This document shows, piece after piece, positions 1-18,000 of a stretch of 64,000 bases of DNA; the first letter of the stretch is position 1, and the number at the start of each line of letters is the position of its first letter. This DNA is from Leptodactylus fallax. Lineage: Eukaryota; Chordata; Amphibia; Anura; Leptodactylidae. Position numbers and translations under genes: made by a program. The notes under the pieces are model-generated. The model saw nothing but the letters and a program-made list of their open reading frames with translations, searched no databases and was not told the DNA's origin. Location: positions 620,001 through 684,000 of the forward strand of contig CAMRHE010000505.1 in NCBI GenBank assembly GCA_947044405.1, written 5' to 3'.

Positions 1-3000
1 TAAGGACTACATCTGTATGTACATATCACTAAGGCCTACACCTGCATGTACATATCACTAAGGACTACTACACCTGTATGTACATATCACTAAGGACTAC
101 ACCTGTATGTACATATCACTAAGGACTACACCTGCATGTACATATCACTAAGGCCTACACCTGTATGTACATATCACTAAGCACTACTACACCTGTATGT
201 ACATATCACTAAGGACTACTACACCTGTATGTACATATCACTAAGGACTACACCTGTATGTACATAACACTAAGGACTACATCTGTATGTACATATCACT
301 AAGGACTACACCTGTATGTAGATATCACTAAGGACTACGCCTGTATGTACATATCACTAAGGCCTCCGCCTGTATGTACATATCACTAAGGACTACACCT
401 GTATGTACATATCACTAAGGCCTACGCCTGTATGTACATATCACTAAGGACTACACCTGTATGTACATATCACTAAGGCCTACACCTGTATGTACATATC
501 ACTAAGGACTACGCCTGTATGTACATATCACTAAGGACTACGCCTGTATGTACATATCACTAAGGACTACACCTGCATGTACATATCACTAAGGCCTACA
601 CCTGTATGTACATATCACTAAGGCCTACACCTGTATGTACATATTACTAAGGACTACGCCTGTATGTACATATCACTAAGGACTACACCTGTATGTACAT
701 ATCACTAAGGACTACACCTGTATGTACATATCACTAAGGACTACACCTGCATGTACATATCACTAAGGACTACACCTGTATGTACATATCACTAAGGACT
801 ACACCTGTATGTACATATCACTAAGGCCTACACCTGTATGTACATATCACTAAGGCCTACACCTGTATGTACATATCACTAAGGCCTACACCTGTATGTA
901 CATATCACTAAGGCCTACACCTGTATGTGCATATCAGTAAGGACTACACCTGTATCTACATATCACTAACTACACCTGTATGTACATATCACTAAGGAGT
1001 ACACCTGTATGTACATATCACTAACGCTACACCTGTATGTACATATCACTAAGGACTACACCTGTATGTACATATCACTAAGGACTACACCTGTATGTAC
1101 ATATCACTAAGGACTACGCCTGTATGCACATATCACTAAGGACTACACCTGTATGTACATATCACTAAGGACTACACCTGTATGTACATATCACTAAGGA
1201 CTACACCTGTATGTACATATCAGTAAGGACTACGCCTGTATGTACATATCACTAAGGACTACACCTGTATGTACATATCACTAAGGCCTACACCTGTATG
1301 TACCTATCACTAAGGACTACTACACCTGTATGTACATATCACTAAGGACTACGCCTGTATGTACATATCACTAAGGCCTACACCTGTATGTACATATCAC
1401 TAAGGACTACTACACCTGTATGTACATATCACTAAGGACTACACCTGTATGTACATATCACTAAGGACTACACCTGTATGTACATATCACTAAGGCCTAC
1501 GCCTGTATGTACATATCACTAAGGCCTATGCCTGTATATACATATCACTAAGGACTACGCCTGTATGTACATATCACTAAGGACTACACCTGTATGTACA
1601 TATCACTAAGGACTACGCCTGTATGTACATATCACTAAGGACTACACCTGTATGTACATATCACTAAGGCCTACGCCTGTATGTACATATCACTAAGGCC
1701 TATGCCTGTATATACATATCACTAAGGTCTACGCCTGCATGTACATATCACTAAGGCCTACACCTGTATGTACATATCACTAAGGCCTACACCTGTATGT
1801 ACATATCACTAAGGACTACACCTTTATGTACATATCACTAAGGACTGCATCTGTATGTACATATCCCTAAGGACTACACCTGTATCTACATATCACTAAG
1901 GCCTACACCTGTATGTACATATCACTAAGGACTACACCTGTATGTACATATCACTAAGGACTACACCTGTATCTACATATCACTAAGGACTACACCTGTA
2001 TGTACATATCACTAAGGACTACACCTGTATGTACATATCACTAAGGACTACACCTGTATGTACATATCACTAAGGACTACACCTGTATGTACATATCACT
2101 AAGGCCTACACCTGTATGTACATATCACTAAGGCCTATGCCTGTATATACATATCACTAAGGTCTACGCCTGCATGTACATATCACTAAGGCCTACACCT
2201 GTATGTACATATCACTAAGGACTACACCTGTATGTACATATCACTAAGGACTACGCCTGTATGTACATATCACTAAGGCCTACACCTGTATGTACATATC
2301 ACTAAGGCCTACACCTGTATGTACATATCACTAAGGACTACACCTGTATGTACATATCACTAAGGTCTACGCCTGTATGCACATATCACTAAGGACTACA
2401 CCTGTATGTACATATCACTAAGGACTACACCTGTATGTACATATCACTAAGGACTACACCTGTATGTACATATCACTGACTACACCTGTATGTACATATC
2501 ACTAAGGCCTACACCTGTATGTACATTTCACTAAGGCTTACACCTGTATGTACATATCACTAAGGCCTACACCTGTATGTACATATCACTAAGGCCTACA
2601 CCTGTATGTGCATATCAGTAAGGACTACACCTGTATCTACATATCACTAACTACACCTGTATGTACATATCACTAAGGAGTACACCTGTATGTACATATC
2701 ACTAACGCTACACCTGTATGTACATATCACTAAGGACTACACCTGTATGTACATATCACTAAGGACTACACCTGTATGTACATATCACTAAGGACTACGC
2801 CTGTATGCACATATCACTAAGGACTACACCTGTATGTACATATCACTAAGGACTACGCCTGTATGTACATATCACTAAGGACTACACCTGTATGTAGATA
2901 TCACTAAGGACTACACCTGTATGTAGATATCACTAAGGACTACACCTGTATGTACATATCACTAAGGACTACACCTGTATGTACATATCACTAAGGACTA

Positions 3001-6000
3001 CACCTGTATGTACATATCACTAAGGCCTACACCTGTATGTACATATCACTAAGGCCTACACCTGTATGTACATATCACTAAGGCCTACACCTGTATGTAC
3101 ATATCACTAAGGCCTACACCTGTATGTGCATATCAGTAAGGACTACACCTGTATCTACATATCACTAACTACACCTGTATGTACATATCACTAAGGAGTA
3201 CACCTGTATGTACATATCACTAACGCTACACCTGTATGTACATATCACTAAGGACTACACCTGTATGTACATATCACTAAGGACTACACCTGTATGTACA
3301 TATCACTAAGGACTACGCCTGTATGCACATATCACTAAGGACTACACCTGTATGTACATATCACTAAGGACTACGCCTGTATGTACATATCACTAAGGAC
3401 TACACCTGTATGTAGATATCACTAAGGACTACACCTGTATGTAGATATCACTAAGGACTACACCTGTATGTACATATCACTAAGGACTACACCTGTATGT
3501 ACATATCACTAAGGACTACGCCTGTATGTACATATCACTAAGGACTACACCTGTATGTACATATCACTAAGGACTACGCCTGTATGTACATATCACTAAG
3601 GACAACGCCTGTATGTACATATCACTAAGGACTACACCTGTATGTACATATCACTAAGGACTACATCTGTATGTACATATCAGTAAGGACTACTACACCT
3701 GTATGTACATATCACTAAGGACTACGCCTGTATGTACATATCACTAAGGCCTACATCTGTATGTACATATCACTAAGGACTACTACACCTGTATGTACAT
3801 ATCACTAAGGACTACGCCTGTATGTACATATCACTAAGGACTACACCTGTATGTACATATCACTAAGGCCTACGCCTGTATGTACATATCACTAAGGCCT
3901 ATGCCTGTATATACATATCACTAAGGACTACGCCTGTATGTACATATCACTAAGGACTACACCTGTATGTACATATCACTAAGGCCTACACCTGTATGTA
4001 CATATCACTAAGGACTACGCCTGTATGTACATATCACTAAGGACTACGCCTGTATGTACATATCACTAAGGACTACACCTGCATGTACATATCACTAAGG
4101 CCTACACCTGTATGTACATATCACTAAGGCCTACACCTGTATGTACATATTACTAAGGACTACGCCTGTATGTACATATCACTAAGGACTACACCTGTAT
4201 GTACATAACACTAAGGACTACATCTGTATGTACATATCACTAATGACTACACCTGTATGTAGATATCACTAAGGACTACGCCTGTATGTACATATCACTA
4301 AGGCCTCCGCCTGTATGTACATATCACTAAGGACTACACCTGTATGTACATATCACTAAGGCCTACGCCTGTATGTACATATCACTAAGGACTACACCTG
4401 TATGTACATATCACTAAGGCCTACACCTGTATGTACATATCACTAAGGACTACGCCTGTATGTACATATCACTAAGGACTACGCCTGTATGTACATATCA
4501 CTAAGGACTACACCTGCATGTACATATCACTAAGGCCTACACCTGTATGTACATATCACTAAGGCCTACACCTGTATGTACATATTACTAAGGACTAGGC
4601 CTGTATGTACATATCACTAAGGACTACACCTGTATGTACATATCACTAAGGACTACACCTGTATGTACATATCACTAAGGACTACACCTGCATGTACATA
4701 TCACTAAGGCCTACACCTGTATGTACATATCACTAAGGACTACACCTGTATGTACATATCACTAAGGACTACGCCTGTATGTACATATCACTAAGGCCTA
4801 CACCTGTATGTACATATCACTAAGGCCTACACCTGTATGTACATATCACTAAGGACTACGCCTGTATGTACATATCACTAAGGCCTACGCCTGCATGTAC
4901 ATATCACTAAGGCCTACACCTGTATGTACATATCACTAAGGCCTACACCTGTATGTACATATTACTAAGGACTACGCCTGTATGTACATATCACTAAGGA
5001 CTACACCTGTATGTACATATCACTAAGGACTACGCCTGTATGTACATATCACTAAGGCCTACACCTGTATGTACATATCACTAAGGCCTACACCTGTATG
5101 TACATATCACTAAGGACTACACCTGTATGTACATATCACTAAGGTCTACGCCTGTATGCACATATCACTAAGGACTACACCTGTATCTACATATCACTAA
5201 CTACACCTGTATGTACATATCACTAAGGAGTACACCTGTATGTACATATCACTAACGCTACACCTGTATGTACATATCACTAAGGACTACACCTGTATGT
5301 ACATATCACTAAGGCCTACACCTGTATGTACATATCACTAAGGACTACGCCTGTATGTACATATCACTAAGGACTACACCTGTATGTACATATCACTAAG
5401 GACTACGCCTGTATGCACATATCACTAAGGACTACACCTGTATGTAGATATCACTAAGGACTACACCTGTATGTACATATCACTAAGGCCTACGCCTGTA
5501 TGTACATATCACTAAGGACTACACCTGTATGTACATATCACTAAGGACTACACCTGTATGTAGATATCACTAAGGACTACACCTGTATGTACATATCACT
5601 AAGGACTACACCTGTATGTACATATCACTAAGGACTACGCCTGTATGTACATATCACTAAGGACTACACCTGTATGTACATATCACTAAGGACTACGCCT
5701 GTATGTACATATCACTAAGGACTACACCTGTATGTACATATCACTAAGGACTACGCCTGTATGTACATATCACTAAGGACTATACCTGTATGTACATATC
5801 ACTAAGGACTACTACACCTGTATGTACATATCACTAAGGACTACACCTGCATGTACATATCACTAAGGACTACACCTGTATGTACATATCACTAAGGACT
5901 ACACCTGTATGTACATATCACTAAGGCCTACACCTGTATGTACATATCACTAAGGCCTACACCTGCATGTACATATCACTAAGGACTACACCTGTATGCA

Positions 6001-9000
6001 CATATCACTAAGGACTGCACCTGTATGTACATATCACTAAGGACTACACCTGTATCTACATATCACTAAGGACTACTCCTGTATGTACATATCACTAAGG
6101 CGTACACCTGTATGTACATATCACTAAGGCCTACACCTGCATGTACATATCACTAAGGCCTACGCCTATATGTACATATCACTAAGGACTACACCTGTAT
6201 GTACATATCACTAAGGACTACACCTGTATGTACATATCACTAAGGACTACACCTGTATGTACATATCACTAAGGACTACACCTGTATGTACATATCACTA
6301 AGGACTACACCTGTATGTACATATCACTAAGGACTACACCTGTATGTACATATCACTAAGGACTACACCTGTATGCACATATCACTAAGGACTACGCCTG
6401 TATGTACATATCACTAAGGACTACACCTGTATGTACATATCACTAAGGACTACACCTGTATGTACATATCACTAAGGACTACACCTGTATGTACATATCA
6501 CTAAGGACTACACCTGTATGTACATATCCCTAAGGACTACACCTGTATGCACATATCACTAAGGACTACGCCTGTATGTACATATCACTAAGGACTACAC
6601 CTGTATGTACATATCCCTAAGGACTACACCTGTATGCACATATCACTAAGGACTACGCCTGTATGTACATATCACTAAGGACTACACCTGTATGTACATA
6701 TCACTAAGGACTACTACACCTGTATGTACATATCACTAAGGCCTACACCTGTATGTACATATCACTAAGGACTACTACACCTGTATGTACATATCACTAA
6801 GGACTACACCTGTATGTACATATCACTAAGGACTACACCTGTATGTACATATCACTAAGGCCTACGCCTGTATGTACATATCACTAAGGCCTATGCCTGT
6901 ATATACATACAGGCATAGGCCTGTATGTATATACATATCACTAAGGACTACGCCTGTATGTACATATCACTAAGGACTACACCTGTATGTACATATCACT
7001 AAGGACTACGCCTGTATGTACATATCACTAAGGACTACACCTGTATGTACATATCACTAAGGACTACGCCTGCATGTACATATAACTAAGGCCTACGCCT
7101 ATATGTGCATATCACTAAGGACTACACCTGTATGTACATATCACTAAGGACTACACCTGTATGTACATATCACTAAGGCCTACACCTGTATGTACATATC
7201 ACTAAGGACTACGCCTGTATGTACATATCACTAAGGACTACACCTGTATGTACATATCACTAAGGACTACACCTGTATGTACATATCACTAAGGACTACA
7301 CCTGTATGTACATATCCCTAAGGACTACACCTGTATGCACATATCACTAAGGACTACGCCTGTATGTACATATCACTAAGGACTACACCTGTATGTACAT
7401 ATCACTAAGGACTACTACACCTGTATGTACATATCACTAAGGACTACACCTGTATGTAAATATCACTAAGGACTACATCTGTATGTACATATCACTAAGG
7501 ACTACTACACCTGTATGTACATATCACTAAGGACTACTACACCTGTATGTACATATCACTAAGGACTACACCTGTATGTACATAACACTAAGGACTACAT
7601 CTGTATGTACATATCACTAAGGCCTACACCTGCATGTACATATCACTAAGGACTACTACACCTGTATGTACATATCACTAAGGACTACACCTGTATGTAC
7701 ATATCACTAAGGACTACACCTGCATGTACATATCACTAAGGCCTACACCTGTATGTACATATCACTAAGCACTACTACACCTGTATGTACATATCACTAA
7801 GGACTACTACACCTGTATGTACATATCACTAAGGACTACACCTGTATGTACATAACACTAAGGACTACATCTGTATGTACATATCACTAAGGACTACACC
7901 TGTATGTAGATATCACTAAGGACTACGCCTGTATGTACATATCACTAAGGCCTCCGCCTGTATGTACATATCACTAAGGACTACACCTGTATGTACATAT
8001 CACTAAGGCCTACGCCTGTATGTACATATCACTAAGGACTACACCTGTATGTACATATCACTAAGGCCTACACCTGTATGTACATATCACTAAGGACTAC
8101 GCCTGTATGTACATATCACTAAGGACTACGCCTGTATGTACATATCACTAAGGACTACACCTGCATGTACATATCACTAAGGCCTACACCTGTATGTACA
8201 TATCACTAAGGCCTACACCTGTATGTACATATTACTAAGGACTACGCCTGTATGTACATATCACTAAGGACTACACCTGTATGTACATATCACTAAGGAC
8301 TACACCTGTATGTACATATCACTAAGGACTACACCTGCATGTACATATCACTAAGGACTACACCTGTATGTACATATCACTAAGGACTACACCTGTATGT
8401 ACATATCACTAAGGCCTACACCTGTATGTACATATCACTAAGGCCTACACCTGTATGTACATATCACTAAGGCCTACACCTGTATGTACATATCACTAAG
8501 GCCTACACCTGTATGTGCATATCAGTAAGGACTACACCTGTATCTACATATCACTAACTACACCTGTATGTACATATCACTAAGGAGTACACCTGTATGT
8601 ACATATCACTAACGCTACACCTGTATGTACATATCACTAAGGACTACACCTGTATGTACATATCACTAAGGACTACACCTGTATGTACATATCACTAAGG
8701 ACTACGCCTGTATGCACATATCACTAAGGACTACACCTGTATGTACATATCACTAAGGACTACACCTGTATGTACATATCACTAAGGCCTACGCCTGTAT
8801 GTACATATCACTAAGGACTACACCTGTATGTACATATCAGTAAGGACTACGCCTGTATGTACATATCACTAAGGACTACACCTGTATGTACATATCACTA
8901 AGGACTACACCTGTATGTACATATCACTAAGGACTACACCTGTATGTACATATCACTAAGGCCTACACCTGTATGTACCTATCACTAAGGACTACTACAC

Positions 9001-12000
9001 CTGTATGTACATATCACTAAGGACTACGCCTGTATGTACATATCACTAAGGCCTACACCTGTATGTACATATCACTAAGGACTACTACACCTGTATGTAC
9101 ATATCACTAAGGACTACACCTGTATGTACATATCACTAAGGACTACACCTGTATGTACATATCACTAAGGCCTACGCCTGTATGTACATATCACTAAGGC
9201 CTATGCCTGTATATACATATCACTAAGGACTACGCCTGTATGTACATATCACTAAGGACTACACCTGTATGTACATATCACTAAGGACTACGCCTGTATG
9301 TACATATCACTAAGGACTACACCTGTATGTACATATCACTAAGGCCTACGCCTGTATGTACATATCACTAAGGCCTATGCCTGTATATACATATCACTAA
9401 GGTCTACGCCTGCATGTACATATCACTAAGGCCTACACCTGTATGTACATATCACTAAGGCCTACACCTGTATGTACATATCACTAAGGACTACATCTGT
9501 ATGTACATATCACTAAGGACTGCATCTGTATGTACATATCCCTAAGGACTACACCTGTATCTACATATCACTAAGGCCTACACCTGTATGTACATATCAC
9601 TAAGGACTACACCTGTATGTACATATCACTAAGGACTACACCTGTATCTACATATCACTAAGGACTACACCTGTATGTACATATCACTAAGGACTACACC
9701 TGTATGTACATATCACTAAGGACTACACCTGTATGTACATATCACTAAGGACTACACCTGTATGTACATATCACTAAGGCCTACACCTGTATGTACATAT
9801 CACTAAGGCCTATGCCTGTATATACATATCACTAAGGTCTACGCCTGCATGTACATATCACTAAGGCCTACACCTGTATGTACATATCACTAAGGACTAC
9901 ACCTGTATGTACATATCACTAAGGACTACGCCTGTATGTACATATCACTAAGGCCTACACCTGTATGTACATATCACTAAGGCCTACACCTGTATGTACA
10001 TATCACTAAGGACTACACCTGTATGTACATATCACTAAGGTCTACGCCTGTATGCACATATCACTAAGGACTACACCTGTATGTACATATCACTAAGGAC
10101 TACACCTGTATGTACATATCACTAAGGACTACACCTGTATGTACATATCACTGACTACACCTGTATGTACATATCACTAAGGCCTACACCTGTATGTACA
10201 TTTCACTAAGGCTTACACCTGTATGTACATATCACTAAGGCCTACACCTGTATGTACATATCACTAAGGCCTACACCTGTATGTGCATATCAGTAAGGAC
10301 TACACCTGTATCTACATATCACTAACTACACCTGTATGTACATATCACTAAGGAGTACACCTGTATGTACATATCACTAACGCTACACCTGTATGTACAT
10401 ATCACTAAGGACTACACCTGTATGTACATATCACTAAGGACTACACCTGTATGTACATATCACTAAGGACTACGCCTGTATGCACATATCACTAAGGACT
10501 ACACCTGTATGTACATATCACTAAGGACTACGCCTGTATGTACATATCACTAAGGACTACACCTGTATGTAGATATCACTAAGGACTACACCTGTATGTA
10601 GATATCACTAAGGACTACACCTGTATGTACATATCACTAAGGACTACACCTGTATGTACATATCACTAAGGACTACACCTGTATGTACATATCACTAAGG
10701 CCTACACCTGTATGTACATATCACTAAGGCCTACACCTGTATGTACATATCACTAAGGCCTACACCTGTATGTACATATCACTAAGGCCTACACCTGTAT
10801 GTGCATATCAGTAAGGACTACACCTGTATCTACATATCACTAACTACACCTGTATGTACATATCACTAAGGAGTACACCTGTATGTACATATCACTAACG
10901 CTACACCTGTATGTACATATCACTAAGGACTACACCTGTATGTACATATCACTAAGGACTACACCTGTATGTACATATCACTAAGGACTACGCCTGTATG
11001 CACATATCACTAAGGACTACACCTGTATGTACATATCACTAAGGACTACGCCTGTATGTACATATCACTAAGGACTACACCTGTATGTAGATATCACTAA
11101 GGACTACACCTGTATGTAGATATCACTAAGGACTACACCTGTATGTACATATCACTAAGGACTACACCTGTATGTACATATCACTAAGGACTACGCCTGT
11201 ATGTACATATCACTAAGGACTACACCTGTATGTACATATCACTAAGGACTACGCCTGTATGTACATATCACTAAGGACAACGCCTGTATGTACATATCAC
11301 TAAGGACTACACCTGTATGTACATATCACTAAGGACTACATCTGTATGTACATATCAGTAAGGACTACTACACCTGTATGTACATATCACTAAGGACTAC
11401 GCCTGTATGTACATATCACTAAGGCCTACATCTGTATGTACATATCACTAAGGACTACTACACCTGTATGTACATATCACTAAGGACTACGCCTGTATGT
11501 ACATATCACTAAGGACTACACCTGTATGTACATATCACTAAGGCCTACGCCTGTATGTACATATCACTAAGGCCTATGCCTGTATATACATATCACTAAG
11601 GACTACGCCTGTATGTACATATCACTAAGGACTACACCTGTATGTACATATCACTAAGGCCTACACCTGTATGTACATATCACTAAGGACTACGCCTGTA
11701 TGTACATATCACTAAGGACTACGCCTGTATGTACATATCACTAAGGACTACACCTGCATGTACATATCACTAAGGCCTACACCTGTATGTACATATCACT
11801 AAGGCCTACACCTGTATGTACATATTACTAAGGACTACGCCTGTATGTACATATCACTAAGGACTACACCTGTATGTACATAACACTAAGGACTACATCT
11901 GTATGTACATATCACTAATGACTACACCTGTATGTAGATATCACTAAGGACTACGCCTGTATGTACATATCACTAAGGCCTCCGCCTGTATGTACATATC

Positions 12001-15000
12001 ACTAAGGACTACACCTGTATGTACATATCACTAAGGCCTACGCCTGTATGTACATATCACTAAGGACTACACCTGTATGTACATATCACTAAGGCCTACA
12101 CCTGTATGTACATATCACTAAGGACTACGCCTGTATGTACATATCACTAAGGACTACGCCTGTATGTACATATCACTAAGGACTACACCTGCATGTACAT
12201 ATCACTAAGGCCTACACCTGTATGTACATATCACTAAGGCCTACACCTGTATGTACATATTACTAAGGACTAGGCCTGTATGTACATATCACTAAGGACT
12301 ACACCTGTATGTACATATCACTAAGGACTACACCTGTATGTACATATCACTAAGGACTACACCTGCATGTACATATCACTAAGGCCTACACCTGTATGTA
12401 CATATCACTAAGGACTACACCTGTATGTACATATCACTAAGGACTACGCCTGTATGTACATATCACTAAGGCCTACACCTGTATGTACATATCACTAAGG
12501 CCTACACCTGTATGTACATATCACTAAGGACTACGCCTGTATGTACATATCACTAAGGCCTACGCCTGCATGTACATATCACTAAGGCCTACACCTGTAT
12601 GTACATATCACTAAGGCCTACACCTGTATGTACATATTACTAAGGACTACGCCTGTATGTACATATCACTAAGGACTACACCTGTATGTACATATCACTA
12701 AGGACTACACCTGTATGTACATATCACTAAGGACTACACCTGTATGTACATATCACTAAGGACTACACCTGTATGTACATATCACTAAGGCCTACACCTG
12801 TATGTACATATCACTAAGGCCTACACCTGTATGTACATATCACTAAGGCCTACACCTGTATGTACATATCACTAAGGCCTACACCTGTATGTGCATATCA
12901 GTAAGGACTACACCTGTATCTACATATCACTAACTACACCTGTATGTACATATCACTAAGGAGTACACCTGTATGTACATATCACTAACGCTACACCTGT
13001 ATGTACATATCACTAAGGACTACACCTGTATGTACATATCACTAAGGACTACACCTGTATGTACATATCACTAAGGACTACGCCTGTATGCACATATCAC
13101 TAAGGACTACACCTGTATGTACATATCACTAAGGACTACACCTGTATGTACATATCACTAAGGCCTACGCCTGTATGTACATATCACTAAGGACTACACC
13201 TGTATGTACATATCACTAAGGACTACGCCTGTATGTACATATCACTAAGGACTACACCTGTATGTACATATCACTAAGGACTACACCTGTATGTACATAT
13301 CACTAAGGACTACACCTGTATGTACATATCACTAAGGCCTACACCTGTATGTACCTATCACTAAGGACTACTACACCTGTATGTACATATCACTAAGGAC
13401 TACGCCTGTATGTACATATCACTAAGGCCTACACCTGTATGTACATATCACTAAGGACTACTACACCTGTATGTACATATCACTAAGGACTACACCTGTA
13501 TGTACATATCACTAAGGACTACACCTGTATGTACATATCACTAAGGCCTACGCCTGTATGTACATATCACTAAGGCCTATGCCTGTATATACATATCACT
13601 AAGGACTACGCCTGTATGTACATATCACTAAGGACTACACCTGTATGTACATATCACTAAGGACTACGCCTGTATGTACATATCACTAAGGACTACACCT
13701 GTATGTACATATCACTAAGGCCTACGCCTGTATGTACATATCACTAAGGCCTATGCCTGTATATACATATCACTAAGGTCTACGCCTGCATGTACATATC
13801 ACTAAGGCCTACACCTGTATGTACATATCACTAAGGACTACATCTGTATGTACATATCTCTAAGGACTACATCTGTATGTACATATCACTAAGGACTACA
13901 CCTGTATGTACATATCACTAAGGACTACGCCCGTATGTACATATCACTAAGGACTACACCTGTATGTAGATATCACTAAGGACTACACCTGTATGTAGAT
14001 ATCACTAAGGACTACACCTGTATGTACATATCACTAAGGACTACACCTGTATGTACATATCACTAAGGACTACGCCTGTATGTACATATCACTAAGGACT
14101 ACACCTGTATGTACATATCACTAAGGACTACGCCTGTATGTACATATCACTAAGGACAACGCCTGTATGTACATATCACTAAGGACTACACCTGTATGTA
14201 CATATCACTAAGGACTACATCTGTATGTACATATCAGTAAGGACTACTACACCTGTATGTACATATCACTAAGGACTACGCCTGTATGTACATATCACTA
14301 AGGCCTACATCTGTATGTACATATCACTAAGGACTACTACACCTGTATGTACATATCACTAAGGACTACGCCTGTATGTACATATCACTAAGGACTACAC
14401 CTGTATGTACATATCACTAAGGCCTACGCCTGTATGTACATATCACTAAGGCCTATGCCTGTATATACATATCACTAAGGACTACGCCTGTATGTACATA
14501 TCACTAAGGACTACACCTGTATGTACATATCACTAAGGCCTACACCTGTATGTACATATCACTAAGGACTACGCCTGTATGTACATATCACTAAGGACTA
14601 CGCCTGTATGTACATATCACTAAGGACTACACCTGCATGTACATATCACTAAGGCCTACACCTGTATGTACATATCACTAAGGCCTACACCTGTATGTAC
14701 ATATTACTAAGGACTACGCCTGTATGTACATATCACTAAGGACTACACCTGTATGTACATAACACTAAGGACTACATCTGTATGTACATATCACTAATGA
14801 CTACACCTGTATGTAGATATCACTAAGGACTACGCCTGTATGTACATATCACTAAGGCCTCCGCCTGTATGTACATATCACTAAGGACTACACCTGTATG
14901 TACATATCACTAAGGCCTACGCCTGTATGTACATATCACTAAGGACTACACCTGTATGTACATATCACTAAGGCCTACACCTGTATGTACATATCACTAA

Positions 15001-18000
15001 GGACTACGCCTGTATGTACATATCACTAAGGACTACGCCTGTATGTACATATCACTAAGGACTACACCTGCATGTACATATCACTAAGGCCTACACCTGT
15101 ATGTACATATCACTAAGGCCTACACCTGTATGTACATATTACTAAGGACTACGCCTGTATGTACATATCACTAAGGACTACACCTGTATGTACATATCAC
15201 TAAGGACTACACCTGTATGTACATATCACTAAGGACTACACCTGCATGTACATATCACTAAGGCCTACACCTGTATGTACATATCACTAAGGACTACACC
15301 TGTATGTACATATCACTAAGGACTACGCCTGTATGTACATATCACTAAGGCCTACACCTGTATGTACATATCACTAAGGCCTACACCTGTATGTACATAT
15401 CACTAAGGACTACGCCTGTATGTACATATCACTAAGGCCTACGCCTGCATGTACATATCACTAAGGCCTACACCTGTATGTACATATCACTAAGGCCTAC
15501 ACCTGTATGTACATATTACTAAGGACTACGCCTGTATGTACATATCACTAAGGACTACACCTGTATGTACATATCACTAAGGACTACACCTGTATGTACA
15601 TATCACTAAGGACTACACCTGTATGTACATATCACTAAGGACTACACCTGTATGTACATATCACTAAGGCCTACACCTGTATGTACATATCACTAAGGCC
15701 TACACCTGTATGTACATATCACTAAGGCCTACACCTGTATGTACATATCACTAAGGCCTACACCTGTATGTGCATATCAGTAAGGACTACACCTGTATCT
15801 ACATATCACTAACTACACCTGTATGTACATATCACTAAGGAGTACACCTGTATGTACATATCACTAACGCTACACCTGTATGTACATATCACTAAGGACT
15901 ACACCTGTATGTACATATCACTAAGGACTACACCTGTATGTACATATCACTAAGGACTACGCCTGTATGCACATATCACTAAGGACTACACCTGTATGTA
16001 CATATCACTAAGGACTACACCTGTATGTACATATCACTAAGGCCTACGCCTGTATGTACATATCACTAAGGACTACACCTGTATGTACATATCACTAAGG
16101 ACTACGCCTGTATGTACATATCACTAAGGACTACACCTGTATGTACATATTACTAAGGACTACACCTGTATGTACATATCACTAAGGACTACACCTGTAT
16201 GTACATATCACTAAGGCCTACACCTGTATGTACCTATCACTAAGGACTACTACACCTGTATGTACATATCACTAAGGACTACGCCTGTATGTACATATCA
16301 CTAAGGCCTACACCTGTATGTACATATCACTAAGGACTACTACACCTGTATGTACATATCACTAAGGACTACACCTGTATGTACATATCACTAAGGACTA
16401 CACCTGTATGTACATATCACTAAGGCCTACGCCTGTATGTACATATCACTAAGGCCTATGCCTGTATATACATATCACTAAGGACTACGCCTGTATGTAC
16501 ATATCACTAAGGACTACACCTGTATGTACATATCACTAAGGACTACGCCTGTATGTACATATCACTAAGGACTACACCTGTATGTACATATCACTAAGGC
16601 CTACGCCTGTATGTACATATCACTAAGGCCTATGCCTGTATATACATATCACTAAGGTCTACGCCTGCATGTACATATCACTAAGGCCTACACCTGTATG
16701 TACATATCACTAAGGACTACATCTGTATGTACATATCTCTAAGGACTACATCTGTATGTACATATCACTAAGGACTACACCTGTATGTACATATCACTAA
16801 GGACTACGCCTGTATGTACATATCACTAAGGACTACGCCTGTATGTACATATCCCTAAGGACTACACCTGTATCTACATATCACTAAGGCCTACACCTGT
16901 ATGTACATATCACTAAGGACTACACCTGTATGTACATATCACTAAGGACTACACCTGTATCTACATATCACTAAGGACTACACCTGTATGTACATATCAC
17001 TAAGGACTACACCTGTATGTACATATCACTAAGGACTACACCTGTATGTACATATCACTAAGGACTACACCTGTATGTACATATCACTAAGGACTACACC
17101 TGTATGTACATATCACTAAGGCCTACACCTGTATGTACATATCACTAAGGCCTATGCCTGTATATACATATCACTAAGGTCTACGCCTGCATGTACATAT
17201 CACTAAGGCCTACACCTGTATGTACATATCACTAAGGACTACACCTGTATGTACATATCACTAAGGACTACGCCTGTATGTACATATCACTAAGGCCTAC
17301 ACCTGTATGTACATATCACTAAGGCCTACACCTGTATGTACATATCACTAAGGACTACACCTGTATGTACATATAATTAAGGTCTACGCCTGTATGCACA
17401 TATCACTAAGGACTACACCTGTATGTACATATCACTAAGGACTACACCTGTATGTACATATCACTAAGGACTACACCTGTATGTACATATCACTGACTAC
17501 ACCTGTATGTACATATCACTAAGGCCTACACCTGTATGTACATTTCACTAAGGCTTACACCTGTATGTACATATCACTAAGGCCTACACCTGTATGTACA
17601 TATCACTAAGGCCTACACCTGTATGTGCATATCAGTAAGGACTACACCTGTATCTACATATCACTAACTACACCTGTATGTACATATCACTAAGGAGTAC
17701 ACCTGTATGTACATATCACTAACGCTACACCTGTATGTACATATCACTAAGGACTACACCTGTATGTACATATCACTAAGGACTACACCTGTATGTACAT
17801 ATCACTAGGGACTACGCCTGTATGCACATATCACTAAGGACTACACCTGTATGTACATATCACTAAGGACTACGCCTGTATGTACATATCACTAAGGACT
17901 ACACCTGTATGTAGATATCACTAAGGACTACACCTGTATGTAGATATCACTAAGGACTACACCTGTATGTACATATCACTAAGGACTACACCTGTATGTA

